A stretch of DNA of 29,979 bases from the IMG/VR virus record IMGVR_UViG_3300048444_000202, positions 1 through 29,979 of that record; one strand, 5' to 3'. This document shows, one piece after another, positions 1-5,551 of the stretch (position 1 is the first letter of the stretch; every line of letters starts with the position of its first letter). The translations under genes were made by a program, and so were the position numbers. Under the pieces are notes generated by a model. It was not told the DNA's origin. It saw nothing but the letters and a program-made list of their open reading frames with translations, and did not search any database. This stretch comes from a virus.

Positions 1-69
1 TAATGAAACGCCTTGTACCAATTAGATACAAAAGAGTTTAGCATCAAATTTATTTATTTTATACGGAAT
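1..69. other. host chromosomal flank
   Basis: This A/T-rich stretch lies beyond the 3' end of the tRNA-Leu fragment, so it should be host DNA downstream of the attachment site. I see no ORF, hairpin or other feature in it. Confidence 0.6.
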
Positions 70-127
70 TGGTGCCCGGGGCCGGACTTGAACCGGCACG
101 CTGTTACCAGCGAGGGATTTTAAATCC
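70..127 (-). tRNA. tRNA-Leu(UAA), 3' fragment only
   Basis: Read on the minus strand this is the 3' part of a class II tRNA. It has the anticodon stem-loop with TTTAAAA (anticodon UAA), a long variable arm with stem CGCTG/CAGCG around GTAA, a T arm with stem GCCGG/CCGGC around TTCAAGT, an acceptor strand CCCGGGC, then A and an encoded CCA. The 5' half (acceptor, D arm) is missing: upstream of the anticodon stem the sequence is unrelated phage DNA. The break at the anticodon stem-loop is a common crossover point for tyrosine integrases. It implies that an intact tRNA, rebuilt with a phage-carried 3' end, lies at the other prophage boundary outside this window. Confidence 0.85.
115..127. other. 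attachment site core (attL or attR), in tRNA anticodon stem-loop
   Basis: The sequence ggattttaaatcc is the last part shared with an ordinary tRNA-Leu before the sequence departs from the tRNA pattern. It is nearly symmetric, as expected for a tyrosine recombinase core with two inverted integrase sites around a 7-bp overlap. The exact crossover cannot be fixed without the second prophage end. Confidence 0.6.
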
Positions 128-168
128 TTAGGTAGGAGGTAAACGTCTGTTTTTCCTATGTTTTTTAC

Positions 169-239
169 TGTCCAAAACCCTTGATTTGGTCACTGTCCAT
201 GTCAAGTGGACACCGAAAATGGACACTAAAAATGGACAC
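169..239. repeat. TGGACAC repeats, likely integrase arm-type sites
   Basis: TGGACAC occurs three times as direct repeats starting at 207, 220 and 233, exactly 13 bp apart. Two inverted half-copies (TGTCCA) lie at 169-174 and 194-199, 25 bp apart. The array sits between the attachment core and the integrase stop codon, where arm-type sites for the N-terminal domain of a lambda-type integrase are expected. The function is inferred from spacing and position. Confidence 0.55.
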
Positions 240-240
240 T

Positions 241-1260
241 TTAGGCGGTCTCTGAGTAAGCCGATTGCTCCTCCAGAATCTTAGCACCTCCTTCGAGCGC
301 TTTTGGACATAAATGCACATATCTGAGCGTTGTCTGAAGGGATTTATGCCCCATCCAAGCCTGTACTTGCTTCAGCCCCATACCTCCCATTACAAGCCTG
401 CTGGCGCAAGTATGACGTAGCGCATGAGGAACAAATTGAGAGTCATTAGTAAGCCCCATCATCGGACGAATGCGGTCAGCCCATACGTCATTGAAACGGC
501 TTTGGCTGATACCCTTGAAGTCATGCTTAAAAAGCCACTCAAGAGACTCAGAACAGCGTTTTGACAATGGGATAATACGTTGACTGCCGTTCTTCTTAAC
601 GATGTCGTCATGGACGTATATGCGCTCTCCGTCATAATCAGAGCGTGATAGTGAAAGAGCTTCCGATACGCGCAGTCCAGTGTCAAGCAGTACGATTACA
701 AAGTGCTTGTAGTTGTCCATGCCTAGGTGCTCAAGAAGCTCTATAAGCTCCCTCTCCTCGTCTCTCGTGAGGAATCGGATACGCCCTTGGCCTTCCCTTA
801 CTTTACTCAACGCTTCTGGCTTAATGCGTATATAGCCGCGTTTATGAGCGAGATTGAACAACACATGGAGGGCAGACTTCTTACGGTTGATTGTGGACTC
901 ACTGTTACCGATCTTGCGGTAGTAATTCCAGCATTCCTGTAGGTCGTCGTCAGTAATCGAATCGACAGGTCGCTGCCACCATTCCATTTCCGTTAAGACT
1001 AGCTCGCAGTTACGCCTAGGCTTGCTAACTGGTTGATTCCATTTAGTGCCTTCACGTTTCAGCTCGGCCTCGTACACGTCCTTCATTGTAGGTGTAATGC
1101 TGGCGCGTTTCTTAGCCATACGTGACTTGTGCTGGATTTGTTTCTGCTCCTGTTCAAAAATCTCAGCAGCGTTGTAGTTAGGGAAAGTCTTGCGCTTCCG
1201 CTTACCGTCCACCCTAACGTCAGCCGTCCATGTTCCATCAGCATTCTGTCTGATAGCCAT
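241..1260 (-). CDS. int: tyrosine recombinase / phage integrase
   Basis: This 339-aa site-specific recombinase would integrate and excise the prophage at the adjacent tRNA-Leu. Residues 1-35 look like the small AP2-like arm-DNA-binding domain (GTWTADVRVDGKRKRKTF), about 55-150 are the SAM-like core-binding domain, and about 160-320 are catalytic. The catalytic set is complete: R197 in TGLRVSE, K222 or K223, H279 and R282 in HALRH, H305 in MGHKS, and the nucleophile Y314 in LRYVHL. The start has a good ribosome site (AAGGAGG, 5 bases before ATG). Only 37 bp separate it from the upstream regulator gene and that gap holds an intrinsic terminator, so expression probably needs terminator read-through. 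No frameshift or missing residue is visible, so it should be active. Confidence 0.95.
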   Translation of the reverse strand: MAIRQNADGTWTADVRVDGKRKRKTFPNYNAAEIFEQEQKQIQHKSRMAKKRASITPTMKDVYEAELKREGTKWNQPVSKPRRNCELVLTEMEWWQRPVDSITDDDLQECWNYYRKIGNSESTINRKKSALHVLFNLAHKRGYIRIKPEALSKVREGQGRIRFLTRDEERELIELLEHLGMDNYKHFVIVLLDTGLRVSEALSLSRSDYDGERIYVHDDIVKKNGSQRIIPLSKRCSESLEWLFKHDFKGISQSRFNDVWADRIRPMMGLTNDSQFVPHALRHTCASRLVMGGMGLKQVQAWMGHKSLQTTLRYVHLCPKALEGGAKILEEQSAYSETA

Positions 1261-1280
1261 AGAGCCTCCTTAGTGTTGTT

Positions 1281-1310
1281 AAAAAAAAGACCATGAATTA
1301 TTTCATGGCC
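1281..1310 (-). terminator. intrinsic terminator between regulator and integrase
   Basis: On the minus strand, GGCCATGAA pairs with TTCATGGTC (9 bp, one G-U) around an ATAA loop and is followed by eight T residues. The stop codon of the MarR-like gene (1298-1300) spans the loop and the stem edge. The structure separates that gene from int. Confidence 0.85.
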
Positions 1311-1630
1311 TGTTCAAGTGCAGCTTCTAATTCTTTACCGTTCTCGTTGAGAACTAGCAGTTTGCTACGGAAGTCCTTAGGGTCGTCAATCCAATGACAA
1401 AGGTTTAACCCTTCGCGTGTTGGAGTCATTTGCTTAGTAAGACCTCGACAATGACGACTTGCCGAACTTTGAGACAGGCCAGTACGTTGCCTAACCTGTC
1501 CGACCGTCAGTCCATCTTTATTCTGACAAACTTCAAGGAACACCAAGACCATCGGTAAAGGAAAGTCGGTGTAAACCTTTCGTAGCTCCTTGATTGCTAG
1601 GTTCAATCGTGAGTAGCTCTGGTGTTTCAT
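1298..1630 (-). CDS. MarR-like winged-helix DNA-binding regulator
   Basis: This 110-aa protein has a MarR-type layout: an N-terminal helix pair (1-35), a helix-turn-helix at about 41-63 (GLTVGQVRQRTGLSQSSASR), and a wing ending in DPKDFRSKLLVLNENGKEL (about 83-101), which matches the D-x-R-x-x-x-L-x-L-T-x-x-G family pattern. MarR proteins usually bind palindromic operators as dimers. It lacks much of the usual long C-terminal dimer helix, so it is short for the family. A sigma-70-like promoter with the phage-wide palindrome in its spacer lies about 75 bases upstream, suggesting autoregulation. It is the only clear DNA-binding regulator in the window and my candidate for the lysogeny repressor. 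Its actual operator and ligand are unknown. The ribosome site (GGGAGG) is somewhat far from the ATG. Confidence 0.75.
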   Translation of the reverse strand: MKHQSYSRLNLAIKELRKVYTDFPLPMVLVFLEVCQNKDGLTVGQVRQRTGLSQSSASRHCRGLTKQMTPTREGLNLCHWIDDPKDFRSKLLVLNENGKELEAALEQAMK

Positions 1631-1832
1631 TTGGGTCGTTTAACCTCCCGATAATACAGACGTTGAAGCCTCTGACTCCGACGCCTCCATGTTGAACATG
1701 ATGTGAATATACATCACTTGTGACTAAAAACCAAGAGTAATCCATTACGTTAAGCTTTGCTGGCAGATTTTCATACTCCTCGATACCAAACTGTTCTGCC
1801 AGAACATCTTCAAACAAAACGCTAATGTTCAT
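1533..1832 (-). CDS. hypothetical protein overlapping the regulator gene
   Basis: A 99-aa frame whose first 60 residues look protein-like (mixed hydrophobic and charged, a Trp, few rare codons). It has a weak ribosome site (GGAG, 11 bases before ATG). Its last 98 bases overlap the start of the MarR-like gene in another frame, and the promoter for that gene lies inside it. I do not recognise it. It may be a true early gene with a long overlap, a decayed gene, or a chance frame. Confidence 0.35.
   Translation of the reverse strand: MNISVLFEDVLAEQFGIEEYENLPAKLNVMDYSWFLVTSDVYSHHVQHGGVGVRGFNVCIIGRLNDPNETPELLTIEPSNQGATKGLHRLSFTDGLGVP
1706..1734 (-). promoter_or_regulatory. sigma-70-like promoter with embedded palindrome
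   Basis: On the minus strand: TTGGTT (1729-1734), 17-bp spacer, TATATT (1706-1711). The palindrome TCACAAGTGA fills 1714-1723 of the spacer, 2 bases before the -10. Transcription would start near 1698 and run into the MarR-like gene. Confidence 0.6.
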
Positions 1833-1862
1833 CTATTATTGTTCTCCAACAAAGTCCATTCG

Positions 1863-1985
1863 TTAAACACAATAGCCACGCTTCAGGGCGCGTGATTGCT
1901 TGCGAAGCTTCCGAAACTTCTTGCTGTCCTTGTTCAATTTATCAACAACGCAGCCTGATGAAATATAAAGGGATTTTTTGGTCAT
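1863..1985 (-). CDS. small basic hypothetical protein (40 aa)
   Basis: A 40-aa lysine/arginine-rich peptide beginning MTKKSLYISSGCVV and ending RALKRGYCV. It has a strong ribosome site (TTGGAGGA, 5 bases before ATG), which is the main reason to accept it. It follows an operator-like palindrome (2028-2037). T7-like early regions carry many such tiny host-interaction genes. I do not recognise the family. Confidence 0.6.
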   Translation of the reverse strand: MTKKSLYISSGCVVDKLNKDSKKFRKLRKQSRALKRGYCV

Positions 1986-2027
1986 GTCTATCCTCCAAAA
2001 ACCGTTTGACCGAATAATAACCATTTA

Positions 2028-2037
2028 TCACTTGTGG
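2028..2037 (-). promoter_or_regulatory. operator-like palindrome, imperfect
   Basis: The minus strand reads CCACAAGTGA, one mismatch from TCACAAGTGA, between the terminator at 2046-2063 and the 40-aa gene. A weak -10-like TATTAT lies downstream but I find no good -35, so this is called an operator site rather than a promoter. Confidence 0.5.
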
Positions 2038-2045
2038 GTATTGAA

Positions 2046-2063
2046 AGGGGCAAAAACGCCCCT
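2046..2063 (-). terminator. hairpin terminator after the 143-aa gene
   Basis: On the minus strand AGGGGC pairs with GCCCCT around a GTTTTT loop and is followed by TTCAATA, starting 12 bases beyond the stop of the gene at 2076-2507. The short T tract makes it a weak terminator. It splits the early region into two units. Confidence 0.55.
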
Positions 2064-2075
2064 ATATCTGTTCAC

Positions 2076-2507
2076 TTATAAGCTATGTTCAGCCTTCTTT
2101 TTATGGCTTCCTAATTCAGCCTGAACCATGACGATGCCCTTCAGGAACAACGCTAGGCTCTCTCCTTTGAAGTGAAGCTTCCCTTCAGCCTCTCTAATCG
2201 CAATCATTGAGACGTACTTCAAGCCAATCAGCATCCGCTTCTCTCCTTGACTCATTCCTCGCTCATCCATTTCAGTTAGGTCACGGAACGCTTGTGAGAA
2301 CAACTCGCTCAACTCCTCGCGCATTGCGTGATAGTCCTTCAGTGACTCGTCGTCTCGCAACAGACCTTGCGTGTCGGTCATAATAGTGACCATGATGTCG
2401 AAGTCTCGCGGCACACCTTCAAGCTGACGTGAAGTTTTAAGTAAGGCTCGCGCCACGTTGCGGTTAACAGTCTCATTGAATAGGATGTTGTTAGTCTCGT
2501 TGTTCAT
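2076..2507 (-). CDS. hypothetical early protein (143 aa)
   Basis: I do not recognise this protein. It is predicted to be mostly helical, with no signal peptide or membrane segment and a mixed-charge C-terminus ending in a lysine run. A good ribosome site (GAGGAG) precedes the ATG. It is the last gene of the early unit before the hairpin at 2046-2063. Its position suggests an early host-takeover or anti-defence role, but nothing in the sequence shows a specific function. Confidence 0.75.
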   Translation of the reverse strand: MNNETNNILFNETVNRNVARALLKTSRQLEGVPRDFDIMVTIMTDTQGLLRDDESLKDYHAMREELSELFSQAFRDLTEMDERGMSQGEKRMLIGLKYVSMIAIREAEGKLHFKGESLALFLKGIVMVQAELGSHKKKAEHSL

Positions 2508-2529
2508 TGTTATATATCTCCTCGTTTAA

Positions 2530-3024
2530 TTAAGCTGCGTCAGAATATGTACCGTAGAACTCACCGCTCTCGTAGAAGCCCCAATCGTTCGCTTCACATA
2601 GCTCGATGAAGTAATCCATGCTGTCCTGCCATTCCATGTCCTTGATGATGTCTTGCGTAGCTTCCTCTAAGACACACTGGATAGCCCATTTGATGTCTCC
2701 GTCCTCTCGCACCACCTTCTTGAAAGTCTCAAGCATTGAGCACTCCAAGTAGTACCCTGTCAGAGTCTCTGGCAAGTCCTTCAGCCTGAAGCCTCGGATA
2801 TGCTCTTGAGTAATCTCCTCACACTTCAGGTATGAGTAGGCATAAGGACTTAGGCTATAGTCAGTCAGGCTCAACCCGAACAGACTTAGGAACTCCCGAA
2901 CGGTGTCGATTGATTCATCTATCCAGTGATACTCACCGTTAGCTCTCCATTGCTCGTGAGCGTACTCCTTAGCAGAATCATCCAGCTCATTGATGGTGCA
3001 GATGTTCATTGTTACCTGTTTCAT
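2530..3024 (-). CDS. acidic early hypothetical protein (164 aa)
   Basis: A 164-aa acidic protein (by hand, about 36 D/E against 13 K/R). The N-terminal INELDDSAKEYAHEQWRAN resembles a motif recurring in phage and plasmid proteins of unknown function, often starting 'L-x-D-x-A-K-x-x-A' and followed by aromatic-rich acidic sequence. Some such proteins carry a toxin-antitoxin label in databases, which I do not regard as evidence. The gene starts 2 bases after the upstream stop, so the two are translationally linked. The acidity and the ArdA gene nearby suggest a DNA-mimic or anti-defence role, an inference only. Confidence 0.75.
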   Translation of the reverse strand: MKQVTMNICTINELDDSAKEYAHEQWRANGEYHWIDESIDTVREFLSLFGLSLTDYSLSPYAYSYLKCEEITQEHIRGFRLKDLPETLTGYYLECSMLETFKKVVREDGDIKWAIQCVLEEATQDIIKDMEWQDSMDYFIELCEANDWGFYESGEFYGTYSDAA

Positions 3025-3026
3025 GG

Positions 3027-3467
3027 TTAGGCTACCTCTTGCTTGGTTTGTCCGATTAGTGAGCCAGTGCCGTACACTTGGCCTTGATTGAAGATCGCAG
3101 AGTCAGTCTTGAAGACCTCATGGGTCTCACCGTTAACGACCGTCTGGAAGTAATCATGCGTGTATGGGTTATATGTGATACGGAAGTCTTCAGAGCCTTT
3201 CGGCTTGTTACGGAAGATTCCTACGACAACCGCATGGACGTACTTCTTGCCCTCTCTACGTACCTTGTCGCGTGTCTTCTCACCTACCCGATACTCGGCA
3301 TTAAGAAGCTGGAATCGAGCGTCTAGCGGAACGTGAGCCACCACCTTTCCGTAGTGCTCACCTTCCATTGCTTTAACCGAGAAACAGTTCTTGGTCAGGT
3401 TGCGGTAGATAGCTACACGCATCCCCTCAATGTTCATGCGCTGCGCTCTTGCGTGATAGTCCTTCAT
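3027..3467 (-). CDS. hypothetical early protein (146 aa)
   Basis: A 146-aa protein with central strands (VVAHVPLDARFQLL, KKYVHAVVVGIF) and a C-terminal part rich in G, T and Q. It looks like a small folded beta protein with no membrane segment. It resembles early proteins of unknown function in other phages, but I cannot name the family. The start codon overlaps the stop of the upstream gene (TAATG), which implies translational coupling. In contrast to its neighbours it is not acidic. Confidence 0.75.
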   Translation of the reverse strand: MKDYHARAQRMNIEGMRVAIYRNLTKNCFSVKAMEGEHYGKVVAHVPLDARFQLLNAEYRVGEKTRDKVRREGKKYVHAVVVGIFRNKPKGSEDFRITYNPYTHDYFQTVVNGETHEVFKTDSAIFNQGQVYGTGSLIGQTKQEVA

Positions 3468-4018
3468 TACGCCACCTCCAGTTCTTCTTTCAATTCAGCG
3501 TATAACTCATTGATAGCTTGGTGGTTGGCGCGATAGACCACGTTCAAGTCAAGCGCTAGGTAGCAGTCCAGAGTGGCTGTCTCTCCATATTTACGGATGT
3601 CTCCCACCGTCCAGTCTGTCTCACTCTCGATATACGCCTTGACCGCTTCAGCTTCAGCCGATGGCACGTCAATTTGCGTGTACTCCTCGGACACAAAGAA
3701 TGACGCTAGGATGTTCCCAATGGATGTCAGGTAGTACCCACCGACAGTCTCAATGTCCATGTAGCCAGTAGGATTCTCGATGATAGTCTCGCTGATACGG
3801 TCTAAGATGTCCTCGCTTAATGACTCACCATCCGCTAAGGCTTCCCATTCACGCAACACAAACTCGATAGCTTGATGCCAGTTGTCAGCGCGTAGTGCGT
3901 AGTCGTCTGCTAGTAGCTGGTCGTAGTTGCTTGTGTAGTCTGTATCATCCTCGAATAGGTACTCCTCATAGTTGGTTAGGATTGATACAGATTCCTTGAA
4001 TAGGTCTAGTTGTTTCAT
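3467..4018 (-). CDS. very acidic early protein, possible DNA mimic (183 aa)
   Basis: I chose the start at 4018 (MKQLDLFKES) because TGGAG lies 6 bases before it; an ATG 12 bases upstream has poorer support. By hand count the protein has about 41 D/E and only 10 K/R, a net charge near -30 in 183 residues. Acidic clusters such as FEDDTD and LKEELEV are spread along it. Strong uniform acidity, no cysteine motif and position next to ArdA suggest a DNA-mimic anti-defence protein. No family was recognised. The gene has its own operator-bearing promoter at 4078-4107 and couples to the next gene by TAATG overlap. Confidence 0.75.
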   Translation of the reverse strand: MKQLDLFKESVSILTNYEEYLFEDDTDYTSNYDQLLADDYALRADNWHQAIEFVLREWEALADGESLSEDILDRISETIIENPTGYMDIETVGGYYLTSIGNILASFFVSEEYTQIDVPSAEAEAVKAYIESETDWTVGDIRKYGETATLDCYLALDLNVVYRANHQAINELYAELKEELEVA

Positions 4019-4077
4019 GGTTAGCTCCATTCGTTAGTTAGTAGGTATATTCAGAGGCACTGACACCAATGCCCCTT

Positions 4078-4107
4078 GATATACTCACTTGTGAGACTAC
4101 TTAACAA
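4078..4107 (-). promoter_or_regulatory. sigma-70-like promoter with embedded palindrome
   Basis: On the minus strand: TTGTTA (4102-4107), 18-bp spacer, TATATC (4078-4083). The palindrome TCACAAGTGA (4085-4094; 12 bp, CTCACAAGTGAG, with flanks) ends one base before the -10. The -35 overlaps the ArdA stop codon. Transcription would begin near 4070 and feed the gene at 3467-4018 and those after it. Confidence 0.65.
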
Positions 4108-4610
4108 GCGTGAAAGTAATGGCCGCGAGAGGTCGAATGGTCTACCATTAGGTCTCGTGCTACACCTTCCCAATCAATGTGGCACTCAATCCAAGCTGGT
4201 AGTTCTTCAGGTAGGTAGCCGACCTCCTCGGTTAGCTCTTGAGCAAAGTCAGCGTCACTAGCGTATGAGCCGACATAGCGATCTTCCGCTTCCTCTGGCT
4301 CAAAGCCACACTCCATTGCCGCTAAGATGATGTCCTCGTCTAAGTGAGAGCTGCTGACTACCTCATTGAATTGCCATAGCTCCTCGCTTAGGCCGTACTC
4401 GTGGTAGAATCCGTCAGGTATCCCCTCGACATCACCAAGAATCCATTCCTCGCAAAGACGGTCGTACTTCTCGGAGAGTTCAGCAAGCCAGTCCTGTAGC
4501 TCCTCCATGTGTTCGTCTTTGGTCAGTCCTTCAATGTCGAACCAGCGGCCTTCCAGTACGCCCTCGTTGTATAGTCCTAGTTCCCAATAATGTACTCGCA
4601 TGGTTGTCAC
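4101..4610 (-). CDS. ardA: ArdA-family antirestriction protein
   Basis: This 169-aa acidic protein matches the ArdA plan. The N-terminal YNEGVLEGRWFDIE corresponds to the family's 'Y-N-x-G-x-L-x-G-x-W' motif. A central EEWILGDVEGIPDGFYHEYG follows. The later segment LTEEVGYLPEELPAWIECHI with WEGVARDL matches the conserved 'Y-I-D-x-E-A-x-A-R-D-L' end. ArdA dimers mimic bent B-form DNA and block type I restriction enzymes, typically right after DNA entry, which fits its place near the start of the early region. A ribosome site (AAAGGTG) precedes the ATG. An operator-like palindrome lies immediately upstream at 4624-4633. Confidence 0.85.
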   Translation of the reverse strand: MTTMRVHYWELGLYNEGVLEGRWFDIEGLTKDEHMEELQDWLAELSEKYDRLCEEWILGDVEGIPDGFYHEYGLSEELWQFNEVVSSSHLDEDIILAAMECGFEPEEAEDRYVGSYASDADFAQELTEEVGYLPEELPAWIECHIDWEGVARDLMVDHSTSRGHYFHAC

Positions 4611-4623
4611 CTTTAATTTATGT

Positions 4624-4633
4624 TCACTTGTGA
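4624..4633 (-). promoter_or_regulatory. operator-like palindrome upstream of ardA
   Basis: A perfect copy of TCACAAGTGA on the minus strand in the 27-base gap between ardA and the preceding gene. A -10-like CATAAA follows but no -35 is visible, and transcription would start almost at the ribosome site. It therefore looks like an operator or road-block rather than a sigma-70 promoter. Confidence 0.55.
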
Positions 4634-4637
4634 GTAA

Positions 4638-4826
4638 TTAAGATACACGAATGCTAAGCAGAATCTTATTAGCAGTAGTGTCGCAGCCGATAGACCGTAG
4701 GTAGTCCACATGACTCGCTAGGTCTTTCAGTTTGTCTTTACCAATTACAGCCCAATTCCAGATACCATCCCCTAGCAAAGTGTAGGTATGTTGTCCATTA
4801 GGACGTAGACGGATACGTGCTTTCAT
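4638..4826 (-). CDS. small early hypothetical protein (62 aa)
   Basis: The first early gene after the leader region: 62 aa, basic, soluble, starting MKARIRLRPNGQHTYTLLGD. A very good ribosome site (AAGGAGG, 8 bases before ATG) supports it. It is transcribed from the 5020-5047 promoter behind a boxA-containing leader. I do not recognise the family. The location matches T7 gene 0.3-type early host-takeover genes, but that is position only. Confidence 0.75.
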   Translation of the reverse strand: MKARIRLRPNGQHTYTLLGDGIWNWAVIGKDKLKDLASHVDYLRSIGCDTTANKILLSIRVS

Positions 4827-4920
4827 TAGTGTTGCCTCCTTCAGTTAATCTTAATTCAGGCCACTCTCTGAATGACCTGTAGTTAAGACCACTGAACAAT
4901 CAACCACAGACGTTTACCAA

Positions 4921-4933
4921 ATTGTTAAAGAGC
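4921..4933 (-). promoter_or_regulatory. rRNA-type boxA antitermination element (second)
   Basis: The minus strand reads GCTCTTTAACAAT, within GAACGCTCTTTAACAATTTGG. This matches the boxA of gammaproteobacterial rRNA leaders (TGCTCTTTAACAAT) over 13 bases, and also resembles lambda boxA (CGCTCTTACACA). It lies in the leader of the early transcript, 10 bases after a hairpin and about 95 bases before the first early gene. BoxA is bound by NusB-NusE (S10), which makes RNA polymerase resist termination. Confidence 0.75.
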
Positions 4934-4943
4934 GTTCACCTAT

Positions 4944-5009
4944 CCAGCTCCGTTGCTGGTGGCATAGAACCCTAAGGTTCTTCTTTCGGTCACTTGAAGC
5001 TCTCGCTTC
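4944..5009 (-). ncRNA. early leader RNA with three hairpins before boxA
   Basis: On the minus strand three short perfect hairpins follow each other: GAAGC-GAGA-GCTTC (4996-5009, GNRA-like loop), AGAACC-TTAG-GGTTCT (4966-4981) and CCAGC-AACGGA-GCTGG (4944-4959). The predicted start of transcription is near 5012, so the first hairpin is the 5' end of the RNA. They may stabilise the message, serve as RNase III sites, or act as the boxB part of an antitermination signal. Confidence 0.5.
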
Positions 5010-5019
5010 GATGGTTTCC

Positions 5020-5047
5020 ATTCTACTCACTTGTGAACATTTGTCAA
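5020..5047 (-). promoter_or_regulatory. main early promoter with embedded operator
   Basis: On the minus strand: a consensus -35 TTGACA (5042-5047), 16-bp spacer, TAGAAT (5020-5025). The palindrome TCACAAGTGA (5027-5036) ends one base before the -10. This is the best sigma-70 promoter I see and would drive the early genes. A protein bound to the palindrome would block polymerase directly. Confidence 0.75.
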
Positions 5048-5169
5048 CTGTTTTTTGCCTCGCTTCGTGTCGGTGTTGGTATCAGGCCGCGACCGTATCC
5101 GCTTTAACGATTATCAGGGTTTAACTCCTTTATGCTGTCTAGGCTCAGTCTAATAATCGCTTGGCTGTC

Positions 5170-5189
5170 AGTGACTTAATGCTGTCACT
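5170..5189 (-). other. hairpin after first boxA
   Basis: AGTGAC and GTCACT pair around an eight-base loop in the putative early leader RNA, about 20 bases after the first boxA. Confidence 0.35.
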
Positions 5190-5209
5190 ATGAGTCATTA
5201 AGAAACCAG

Positions 5210-5243
5210 TTGTTAAAGAACAAGTGAAGCGTTGATTTGCTTC
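5210..5243 (-). promoter_or_regulatory. hairpin plus rRNA-type boxA antitermination element (first)
   Basis: On the minus strand a hairpin GAAGC/GCTTC (5226-5243) is followed three bases later by TGTTCTTTAACAA (5210-5222), which is 12 of 13 identical to the rRNA boxA TGCTCTTTAACAA. The hairpin-then-boxA order is that of rRNA leaders, not of lambda nut sites. Its transcription must begin upstream, perhaps near the operator at 5283-5292. Confidence 0.65.
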
Positions 5244-5282
5244 GTTGTCGTTGGCTCTGTGCCGCTGACGTTTTCTACTGTC

Positions 5283-5292
5283 TCACAAGTGG
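5283..5292 (-). promoter_or_regulatory. operator-like palindrome upstream of first boxA
   Basis: The minus strand reads CCACTTGTGA, one mismatch from the palindrome and with the TT centre. TTGCAA lies 12 bases before it, but no good -10 is at the right distance, so a promoter here is uncertain. Confidence 0.45.
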
Positions 5293-5460
5293 TTATTGAT
5301 TGCAAGCGGTTAAAACAAAAAAATTCAGGTGAAGTAGCTAAGTGACTGTTTTTGATCGGATTTTAGTTTTCTGTCAGTTGTCTGTCAGGTTGGCCGTTCT
5401 TTATATGCGTGTAGTGTGATTGAGAAAACCGATTTATGCGGTAGGTTGTCATTGAGATAG

Positions 5461-5551
5461 TCGATTAGAAAACTACAGGGTCTTTCACCTGTATGAGTCA
5501 ACCAAACCGATTAAACCAGAAGAATCTAATCGACTTTATCAATCAATTAGA
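5461..5551. repeat. three copies of TCTAATCGA / TCGATTAGA
   Basis: TCGATTAGA lies at 5461-5469, its inverse TCTAATCGA at 5525-5533, and a one-mismatch TCAATTAGA at 5543-5551. The last two form an imperfect inverted repeat. The role is unknown; a protein-binding site in the genome-end region is possible. Confidence 0.35.

Noticed and set aside
138-4919. 13-base identity GGTAAACGTCTGT between the att region (138-150, plus) and the boxA leader (4907-4919, minus)
   Set aside because: A single 13-mer match in a 30-kb window is compatible with chance, and no flanking similarity supports a shared site.
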